Below the pieces are notes generated by a model. The model was given only the letters and a program-made list of their open reading frames with translations. It did not search any database and was not told the DNA's origin. The translations under genes were made by a program, and so were the position numbers. From NCBI GenBank assembly GCA_015143735.1, contig VKHC01000472.1, forward strand, positions 1,550-11,757: a DNA stretch of 10,208 nt. The letters run 5' to 3'. The stretch comes from Synura sp. LO234KE. Lineage: Eukaryota > Sar > Synurophyceae > Synurales > Mallomonadaceae. Within the stretch, counting starts at the first letter, position 1, and each line of letters opens with the position of its first letter. Positions 1-7,130 of the stretch are shown piece after piece.

Positions 1-235
1 TAGGGCCTTCAGAAATTGGCCTCCCGTAGTACGGTAGACACTCGATTGGATTTAGTTTTCAACTAGCAATAATCATGCATCGGCGAACCTCACTTGCTAT
101 GATAATGCCCCAAGCGCAAAGATACTTCCTCAGCGTGTACGGTCTAAACCTTAGTTTCTACGGCCACCCAGAACTGGAAAATCGTCCTGGAATCGTCCAC
201 TGTAGGTAAGGGTTATACGAGCGATAGTAAATTTT

Positions 236-2128
236 ATGACCTTGCATTCTACACCAATTCAATATGGAATTACTCCGCCTTTGTCATTCGCAAGCCCTAC
301 ATCTGATGACATTAGATTAAATTATGCCCTCTTGACGTATCTACAAAATAACTTTGTATTTGACACTGTAGCAAATTCCGCGAGGAGAAATAGAGTAGTG
401 GAGAATGTAAGTGTTTTTATTGAGCGCTGGGCAACAAATGTTTCACTTTCCAAAGGAAAAACTCCCGATATGTTTTTAAAGAAGTGTCATATTTGCGTTT
501 TTGGTTCTCAACGATTGAATGCTCACACCTTGGAGTCAGATATAGATATTTTGGTAGTTACCCCTGAATACATTACGAGGGCAGATTTCTTCTCTTCTTT
601 TGTAGACTTTTTGACTGGCTGTCCGGAAATAAGTGATATTTTACCTTTGGCTGACGCTTACACTCCCGTAATAAAGTTTAAGTTTTTTGACATACCTATA
701 GATATTATTTTCGCTGCCCTAAAAATAGACTCTATTCCTGCATCTATAAATTTGTTGGATAATAGATATCTGATTGGACTAGATGAGCAAAGTATTCGGA
801 GTATAAACGGCTATCGTGTGAGCGAAATGATATTGAGACTTGTTCCTGATAGGGACACATTCTGTACTGCTTTATGTGCAGTCAAATATTGGGCGAAAAG
901 GAGGGGATTGTACTCAAACGTTTTAGGTTTTTTAGGTGGCGTAAATTACGCCATATTAACTGCTTTTGTTTGTCAAAAATATGTGAATGCTTGCGCCGCT
1001 ACTATTTTACAGAAGTTCTTTTTTGTTTATAGCCAATGGCAATGGCCTAATCCTATTCTGCTTTCTAAAGTCGAAGATTGCAAAGATATCAACCCGCTTT
1101 TGATAGAAAATTTGAAGCAATGGAACAAGAAGGACCACCCCAAGGACAAAATGCCCATCATTACTCCTGCGTTTCCGGCGATGAACTCAGCCTTCAACGT
1201 GAATACCTCTCAACTGACAGTGCTGCAAACAGAACTGAAAAGAGGTGAGGGGCTTCTCAAGTCTAGGCCCTCGCTTTCGGACGAGAACCTTCAAGTTGTT
1301 TGGGGAGAACTGTTCTCGTCGTCTAAGCGAGACTACTACTCAAAATACCCGAGGTATCTCCAACTCGATTTCGTGGCACAAAAATCCAGTCGCTTTCACT
1401 ACAAATGGTTTCAATGGTGCGAGTCTAAGCTCAGGAATTTGTTCATAGCGTTTGAGCAGCAATCCCACGTAATCTGCCACCCACACACCTTCTGCGAGTA
1501 CTACGAGTCTTCCGTTACGGACATCAGGACATACGCGAAGTGGGTGGCGCGGCCTCGACACGCCTCGTCGGCAGAGGATCTCACTGTGCTGGAGAAATTC
1601 GGGACTTCTGCCGAGCTTCACGTCTTTTCCTACGTCTTAGGTCATCGCCCTTCCATCTGCCCCTCGCCACTAGTCCCGACCCTTGCACCCTTCCAGTACC
1701 ACCCTCACCCTCACCCCTTGCCCCACTCTGCGTGACGTACAGGTCTGTCCTTCACACCGGGGCTTCGGTCCATTGACATCTCACCCCCCCTGCACGACTT
1801 TGTTGAGCTTCTTCTCAACTGGAACGAATGTTTCAACGACGACGACTACGACGTGGTAGCCCACGCGCTGACTCGTGACCAAGTCCCGGGAATGTTCTAC
1901 CGGGACACAGACACAACCGAGGGCGACATTGCCACAAATGCTCGCCGTTCACTTCTTTCCTTACCAGAGGACACAGGGCTTGGCCAAAACCCCTCGACTC
2001 GCACTGTGTCTGGTGAGTCGATACCCGCATGTGGCCAAGGCCGAGCTCGCAGGGATGATTCTCAGGTTGAGTTTGATGCGACCGCTGTGGGTGCTTTTCG
2101 AGCCGATGGGTGCGATCCGCCTGCGTAG
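236..2128 (+). CDS. PAP1: Nuclear poly(A) polymerase, two exons (236-1640 and 1743-2128)
   Basis: Template-independent polymerase that adds the poly(A) tail to pre-mRNA in the nucleus. Seen: residues 7-20 match the family's conserved YGIT-P-S start. The nucleotidyltransferase motif is F89-G-S91 followed by SDIDILVV, with catalytic Asp102 and Asp104. The third Asp is D156 in IPIDIIFA. K217 and Y226 (AVKYWAKRRGLY) match yeast nucleotide-binding K215 and Y224 at the same +2 offset. GFLGG (231-235) and MPIITPAFPAMNS (306-318) are family hallmarks. The open frame meets TGA at 1733-1735, but the same frame continues beyond it with the C-terminal RRM-like domain (GLSF, then SIDISPPLHDFVELL and DQVPGMF). 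Removing 1641-1742 gives SYVLGLSF, like YIGLDF in yeast, and a protein of 596 residues (yeast: 568). The ATG at 236 directly precedes the conserved start. The last ~70 residues are unrecognised and lack the usual basic tail, so the 3' end is uncertain. Confidence 0.88.
1641..1742 (+). other. Predicted phase-1 spliceosomal intron in the poly(A) polymerase gene
   Basis: The stretch begins GTCATC and ends GTACAG, and is very rich in C and T. A GCGTGAC sequence just before the acceptor could be the branch point. It is 102 bases (34 codons) long, so the frame is the same on both sides, and it contains the only stop (TGA, 1733-1735) between the two conserved parts of the protein. Its own translation is low-complexity Pro/His. 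The exon ends with G of a Gly codon completed by GT at 1743-1744, giving the family's conserved Gly-Leu. The donor is weak compared with GTAAGT, so the exact 5' boundary is less sure than the presence of the intron. Confidence 0.7.
2013..2052 (+). other. Possible second intron near the poly(A) polymerase 3' end
   Basis: A consensus donor GTGAGT starts at 2013, and CTCGCAG ends at 2052 (TTCTCAG at 2065 is another acceptor). Splicing 2013-2052 would move translation into a frame open to TAG at 2346-2348 and give about 656 residues instead of 596. No recognised domain lies on either alternative tail, so the choice rests on splice signals only. A 40-base intron would also be very short. This is recorded as an alternative model. 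Confidence 0.25.
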
Positions 2129-2604
2129 AAGTCCGGGGATTGTCGATGGGTCGGAACAGATACGAAGTGTGAGGTGGGATGTGGGGAGGGCCACGAGATC
2201 GGTTGACGGCCCACTGGTGCATTCCTTCCGCTCCGTTCGGCGGCCCGACATCAGCCCCAGTAAACACTTTTGTCTTACAAATTTCGTTGGAGTCTCTGGC
2301 CGTGTTGTGCGTGGAGGCGTTTGTTGGAGTTGTATGATGAAGGAGTAGCGCTCGGCAGGAGTGGACAATTGATGATTCTGTGACTGCCTCCTTGAACTTC
2401 TCTCCTGCCTTCTATAATTTTCTTTACTGAGATGACTTTGATATTATTAAATATTGTCTTATTTGAATAGTTTCCCCGAAAATCAGTAATTACCAAACCG
2501 GATGAAAATGTCCGACCACCCAGCGCGAAACATGACATAGCGTGAGGAACAACCGCTGCGTGTAGTAGCTAACCACTCAAAGCCCCGATCACCGAATAGA
2601 CAGC

Positions 2605-2620
2605 CAGGCGACAGCGCCTG
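2605..2620. repeat. Perfect 6-bp hairpin CAGGCG-acag-CGCCTG
   Basis: CAGGCG (2605-2610) and CGCCTG (2615-2620) are exact reverse complements around a 4-base loop. A second pair, GCCTCT (2639-2644) and AGAGGC (2674-2679), follows. Together they could fold as a small structured RNA or a transcript end, but no known RNA family is recognised and chance is possible. Confidence 0.35.
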
Positions 2621-3431
2621 TGTTAGTACGCACACCAGGCCTCTTCGTCAACATACCGCAAGGTCTCCGCCAGAGAGGCTCAATAAGTTCCATCCACGGG
2701 CGGACCGCAACTGAACTCGGGGAAAAGTTTTTTTACCGAAAAAATACACTACAATTATATTATGCTAATATATCGTATCAACTAGAAAATTAACGATACC
2801 AGGGACGACCAAAACAAACAATTTCCCTTATATTTGATTGCGTCTAAGGACACATCAGAATATTAGGCTGCTGCATATGAAAATATGTTGATGCATAATA
2901 GAAAACAGCATTTCTCGGTCATACTATGATAGTACCCGCAATCCCGAGCGAATTCATCAAACGTAGCCTCTGATGCCATCATCAATCGTTTCCAATCATG
3001 ATTTGAAATATTTTATAATTCTTCAGCAGATCACTCCAAATCAAAACTCGAGATCAATGACGCTAGCATATGAATCATAACGCCAAATAACAGTTACCAA
3101 TTATCATAGTCCAGTCGTATTTTAAATCTTATTTCAAAACTATTTTACCCGTCGCAATATTTTTACTTAATAATTAAATATTCTCTGTAATTCAATACCA
3201 AAATAACAGACATGCATTAGCTTATTGAATTGTAACTAAACTTTGCCTACACGATTGCATTTTGTTGCAATAATTAAGAGATTGGGGTATATTGATGACA
3301 ATTTTGTAGATAAGAATGGTTAAACTCCAATAGCTAACAAAATTTCTACATACAGGCAAAACTACTGTGAGTTGGTCAATTTAAGCACAGTATAGCGGAT
3401 ACTAAAGTTTTTGCGGAATAATTTCCAGGTG

Positions 3432-3520
3432 CTTAAGTGGTAAAAAGTTTTCCTAAAGTGCGGTACATTTACGGTATATACTTAAGTATTCCTAAAGTAT
3501 GCACACTTTAGTACGGTACA
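3432..3520. repeat. Cluster of short direct and inverted repeats
   Basis: The ordered pair CTTAAGT then TTCCTAAAGT occurs twice (3432-3438 with 3450-3459; 3481-3487 with 3489-3498). CTAAAGT (3492-3498) is an exact inverted partner of ACTTTAG (3505-3511), making a 7-bp stem with a 6-base loop. GCGGTACA (3460-3467) and ACGGTACA (3513-3520) are near copies. The cluster sits at the AT-rich to GC-rich boundary just before the retroelement remnant. TTCCTAAAGT recurs at 6881-6890 on the far side. Confidence 0.5.
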
Positions 3521-3597
3521 CGGGTGCCCCCACTCCTATGTTCTAGTGCTATTTTCGCGCCCAACCGACTCCTGCCCCTGCTCTGCATGATGGCTCC

Positions 3598-4830
3598 ATG
3601 ACTCAGGACTCGATTCAAACCATGCAATTACATGACTTCCGTCAACTACACTCGGGACTAAATAATCCAGTTACTGCCTCGGCCGACCCTCTCCTGGAAC
3701 TGTGGGAAGCTTTTCGCCATTCTCCTTTCAGAGAAAAGGTCACATCTTATTTGTATCCTCACCACTATCACGCTCGCTCCTTCTTATGAGAAATTTGCGG
3801 ACTCCTCTTGAGGCCCTTGGTGCCTCTAGAGAAACATCTCCAGCATTAGAAACCAGATACGGTGGCAGAAGCCTATGTATATGTATGTCTCGCAACTATG
3901 TGGAAAGTTCGACATATTCCAGTCTCCTGGAAATGGAAATGGCTGGTACAAATCCCGAAAACAACTCCAAGCGCATCCAAGACATCCGTCCCATTGTGCT
4001 CATAGATATACTTTGCAATCTTTGGACAAGGCTTGTAGTGAATGAAGTGATAGGCTCCCTTCAGCGTCACTCTGTCTTCTCGCTCTACCAACATGGCCCT
4101 GGGTACGTCCCACATCACGGGACGGACACGGCAAACCTACAGCTCCTGAACACCCTTAAATCGGTCTGTGAGGAAAGGAAAAACCTCTCTATGGCTGTTC
4201 CTGGGACAAGTGTAAAGCTTTCTACTCTGTCTTCAAATATTGTTCTCCGCTTGCAGCGGAAAGGGCTACCACTGGAAATTGCTAAGTGGCCTTTTGATCT
4301 GGACGCCAATGGACGCAGACCTTATGCGCTCTCCAAATGGGATGTTGCAGTACTTGAAGGCATCCTGGACATAGCGTTCATTCCAGAACGTGGCACCGGT
4401 CAGAGGGAAGTCCCTTAACCAAGCTTGCCGTTTATGATATACTGCTCACTCTTTTCGACAACCAACACAGGTTGGATCGCCACTTAATACTACGACGCGC
4501 CCAACGTCATCTGCTAATTAGCCATGCCCATCTGCTAAGATGACCTCGAACCCTTCGCCTCATCCCTCCTAGGTCTTCAGGATAGGGCAAACTTGGTCTT
4601 TGTGTGCACAATTGTTTTCTAAATTACTATTTCCACAAACTCAGAGTCTTTCACTGCTGTGGCCTCTCCACATCCCAGCCGACGACAAGGTGGTCCTCTG
4701 GATTCACTCTGCCCCGATTCGAACCAAAGGCACATGTAAGCGTCTTGGGGCTGAATGCCCCATAAATTTCGTTCACTTCACATCCCAGGAGGAAAATTCT
4801 GGTCGCCATTCACGACCTTTCAGGGAGTGA
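3598..4830 (+). pseudogene. Reverse transcriptase remnant, broken across three frames
   Basis: Polymerase domain of the dead retroelement. Seen: 3901-3960 reads HIPVSWKWKWLVQIPK, the block before the fingers. 3963-4160 in the next frame gives DIRPIVLIDILCNLW and GTDTANLQLLN. Motif A survives at 4202-4231 as WDKCKAFYSV, with the catalytic Asp codon at 4205-4207; the usual later Asp of KAFD is Tyr. 4260-4416 gives LPLEIAKWPFDLDANGR and PERGTGQREVP (motif B region; usual form GQGDVPSPL), then a frame change to LAVYDILLTLFDN at 4427-4465. The YADD box has lost its Tyr-Ala part and survives as DDLEPFASSLLGLQ from 4539. KRLGAECPINF near 4740 resembles the KYLG thumb block. TGA and TAG codons also interrupt the leading part (3787, 3853). 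Confidence 0.78.
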
Positions 4831-5796
4831 TTCCCTCCAAGGACTGTTGCCCGTATTTATGATTGCTATGGGGATCTAGCAACTGACTAATTTACTTCCA
4901 CCGAGTGTTTCTCATTAGATTCCCTCTCTACTTGGTCACGGGACTTGCCCTTTTCGTACATAATCACGTCACCCGGACCCCATCCCTTTGTCAGGAGAAT
5001 TAATTTCCTCCAAGGACCCGCGTTCCACAACAAAAGTACTGCTACTGGCTGGTCGCCTGGGGGTCTAGTGAAGACTGATCCAGAAGTAGATGTCTGCGAT
5101 TTAGACCCATACCGTCCTGATCAGTCTTTCGTGAAATTCTTCCGGTCCCCACCTGACTGCTCCATGAAGTCGCGGAGTGCCTCTATGAAATCACCCATCT
5201 TCAACTCGCTCCGTCTAAAAGCAATTTTTTATGCTGCCAAGCCATTGGAACTTCAATCAAAATTGCTAACAGACCCGGAGCTGGGTATGGATTAGACTCC
5301 GTCTGCCTACGCCATGCTCCTTATCCCTCTTGAGGCACGCATTCTGAACACCAAGGCGAATGTCGAAGCTCACTCGCACGCAACCAAGATCGCGCCTCCC
5401 GACACTTCCCTTCTAGATGGCAGAATTTTACACTTTGAGGCAAAAGTTCTGGATCTACCGGACAAGTCTACGGGCGCTCGAGGGCACTATGAATGTTCAC
5501 TCCAAGAGCGACAAGTGGGCCACAACGCCTGCAAGGGAGCGATGAATGACTTGGAACGCAAGTCCCTATTCACCGGTCAGCTCTGCTCATCTGAGGTATA
5601 TAACCACCACTTTCGGTCCTGCCAGCACCCGCTTCTCTGTTAAAATCCCGGGGATCTATCCCTCCTGGAAGGAAGGTCAACCCCAGACAGTCGGCACCCT
5701 AACCGATGTTAAGCGCTACTCCGCGAGGAAGAAAGCCGGGAAATAGCTACATTAAGTCCACGGGACTCGGGGGACCCCCTGTTCGAGAATCCCACC
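4831..5796 (+). pseudogene. Linker between RT and RNase H remnants, unassigned
   Basis: About 970 bases with short open stretches (4945-5295 and 5314-5643) but no recognised domain. Length and position fit the connection region between reverse transcriptase and RNase H in non-LTR elements, so it is taken as part of the same dead element. The frames change and stops occur (5293-5295, 5641-5643). Neither open stretch has features that would make me call it a host gene. Confidence 0.5.
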
Positions 5797-6595
5797 GCGT
5801 ATTTATTTGCAGATGGATAGTCGCTCTCAACTTGTCCGCAGGCTAGTATCCTCAGAAGACACTCGAGCGATTTTGGGACCGTTCGTCACGTCTGCTTCCT
5901 GTCCCAACTGTCTCGGCGCCATGTGGGCAACCAGTTACGCTGATGAGCTCAGTGCAATCTACCATGCCCTGGACTGGATCCAGCAGCGGCAATATTCTTG
6001 CCCCGGCCGTATCTTCTCGCCACAATCTCGACACTGACTGCGATTACTGCGTCAATCTATTTGTCACCCGAGCGATCAAACCAGTTGCAAACATGCGCAT
6101 CATGGCCCGCATCCACGACCTTCTTGACCAGATAAAACGTGACTGCTCCACCTCAATCTCCTGAACTCCGGCACATACCAATGCGGTCAACCTCCAGGCC
6201 AAAGGCTGTAAGGCAGCGGATAGGTTGGCGGCCCGCGGATGCGCTGCCCACCGCCTCGAGACTATGGTCAGGTCCTCGGTCTCCTCTCGGAGGTCACCAG
6301 ACATTACTCCCCAAGTTATCCAAAGTCTAAGTCAAATCCTCTCAGAACTGGAGGAGAGAAAAATCTTAGGATGCAGCTGGCATCAAAACCGCCACTCGTA
6401 TTTAAAACTAGGGGAGCGATGGCAGTTTCAATACCTCCGGCGCAAACCTTATGATTGCGTCCTCCCAGATAGAGGGATTGAGGCGCTGGGCTTGGTTGAG
6501 GTGCCGAATACGCTGAGCGTGTACCGACAAAGGCATTACACCCGCTCGTCGATGGGGACAAGCGGGGAATTACAAGGAAAATGGTCTTTCTGAAA
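5797..6595 (+). pseudogene. RNase H domain remnant of the retroelement
   Basis: RNase H removes the RNA template strand during reverse transcription. All active-site blocks can be found. YLFADG at 5800-5817 carries the first Asp (codon 5812-5814) and is followed at once by TAG. ADELSAIYHALDW, in another frame, carries the Glu (codon 5945-5947). TDCDYCVNLF, in a third register, carries the second Asp (codon 6036-6038). TPAHTN at 6165-6182 is the helix-loop block with His, and AADRLAARG has the last Asp (codon 6219-6221). Immediately before TPAHTN the expected Trp codon is TGA (6162-6164), a single-base change from TGG. The same frame then stays open to 6593, with no recognisable C-terminal zinc knuckle. 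Domain identity is well supported; activity is not possible in this form. Confidence 0.78.
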
Positions 6596-7130
6596 TGGAA
6601 ACGTTTATCGCGTACAATATTAATCTGGAATTTGGACTCCAATCGATGAGGACCACTCTATCAAGTCTCTCACTTCATAACAAAATCCAGCAACTCCTGG
6701 CAGGAGAGATCGGCTTTACAATTTGCAGGAAGCCGCCGGGGCGGGTTTGATTGCATAGGTGACAATGATCTTAGTACTAAAGCCATATGGCGGATTCGCA
6801 GGCAAACTGGTCGGAATTGGAGTAGAAAAAATCTGATATACAAATTGGTGCGATAACCGCCACTCTTTTTTGAAACTATCTTCCTAAAGTTACTATTCCG
6901 ACATTTTTTCCATCCTGAAATATGAAGTGCTGGTTGGCTAAGATCTTAGGAGTTCTTTTACTCATCCTATTTCGTCTAGTATAAAAAAATCCCAACTATG
7001 TGATTTCGAGATGTTATTAACCACTTGAACTATCTCATGAAGTGCATTCGACCTCCGAACGATTTGAATATTTATTTCTTGAAATTCGAACAGTCTGCAC
7101 ACCTTTTGAAAGTGCTTGTCTCTCGAGCGG
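6596..7130. other. Intergenic region between retroelement and DCAF4-like gene 3' end
   Basis: I recognise no gene. The first ~200 bases are mixed in composition and may be the eroded 3' tail of the retroelement; the rest is AT-rich. TTCCTAAAGT at 6881-6890 is identical to copies at 3450 and 3489. The right part should hold the 3' untranslated region of the minus-strand gene. Confidence 0.5.
7071..7076 (-). promoter_or_regulatory. Candidate polyadenylation signal AATAAA for the DCAF4-like gene
   Basis: TTTATT on the plus strand reads AATAAA on the minus strand, about 55 bases beyond the stop codon of the minus-strand WD-repeat gene. Position and sequence fit a canonical signal. The surrounding DNA is AT-rich, so a chance match is possible. 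Confidence 0.4.

Larger units (their letters stand above)
2129..3597. other. Intergenic region: GC-rich hairpin patch, then AT-rich block
   Basis: I see no convincing gene here. If the second poly(A) polymerase intron is used, bases up to 2348 become coding. From 2530 to 2720 the sequence is GC-rich with several short inverted repeats. From about 2720 to 3520 it is very AT-rich with dense stops in all frames. An A/T hairpin (run of T at about 2729, then a run of A) and a cluster of short repeats at 3432-3520 are present. No tRNA or rRNA was recognised. Some of the region could be the eroded 5' part of the downstream retroelement, but no endonuclease motif is visible. Confidence 0.6.
3598..6595 (+). 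mobile_element. Degenerate non-LTR (LINE-like) retrotransposon, RT plus RNase H
   Basis: The stretch carries, in order and on one strand, reverse-transcriptase blocks (about 3890-4790) and an RNase H domain (about 5800-6280), the order of non-LTR elements that encode their own RNase H (I/Tad/R1-like groups). The pieces fall in all three forward frames with many stops, so the copy is dead. No AP-endonuclease domain is seen upstream, suggesting 5' truncation or heavy decay. No long terminal repeats, integrase or aspartic protease are seen, which argues against an LTR element. The outer boundaries given are only the limits of readable coding remnants; target-site duplications and a poly(A) tail are not clear. 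The family clade cannot be named from reading alone. Confidence 0.8.

Noticed and set aside
1-235. Possible 5' exon of the poly(A) polymerase gene (GTAAGG near 208)
   Set aside because: The ATG at 236 already stands at the family's normal start, and no coding sequence is recognisable upstream.
1690-1735. Stop-codon readthrough or Pro/His-rich natural C-terminus of poly(A) polymerase
   Set aside because: The intron model accounts for the stop, the low-complexity stretch and the exact join to the conserved Gly-Leu; readthrough would leave a 34-residue low-complexity insert inside a conserved strand.
1833-2368. Long minus-strand open frames opposite the poly(A) polymerase 3' part
   Set aside because: They are antisense to conserved poly(A) polymerase sequence in GC-rich DNA where stops are scarce; their translations are Arg/Pro/Ser-rich with no recognisable domain.
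2275-2538. Minus-strand open frame of 87 codons
   Set aside because: No domain, no clear start context, and it crosses a sharp composition change; it looks like chance.
4675-4680. Asp-Asp in IPADDKVV as the reverse-transcriptase YADD box
   Set aside because: It lies too far downstream; the sequence at 4539 (DDLEPFASSLLGLQ) fits the true YADD context better, with the usual spacing to the LAVYDILLTLFD block.
3598-6595. LTR retrotransposon or endogenous retrovirus
   Set aside because: No terminal repeats, integrase or protease are seen; RT followed by RNase H with such a linker, without integrase, fits a non-LTR element.
6316-6642. Minus-strand open frame of 108 codons over the retroelement end
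   Set aside because: It is antisense to the stop-free end of the RNase H frame and has no recognisable motif.
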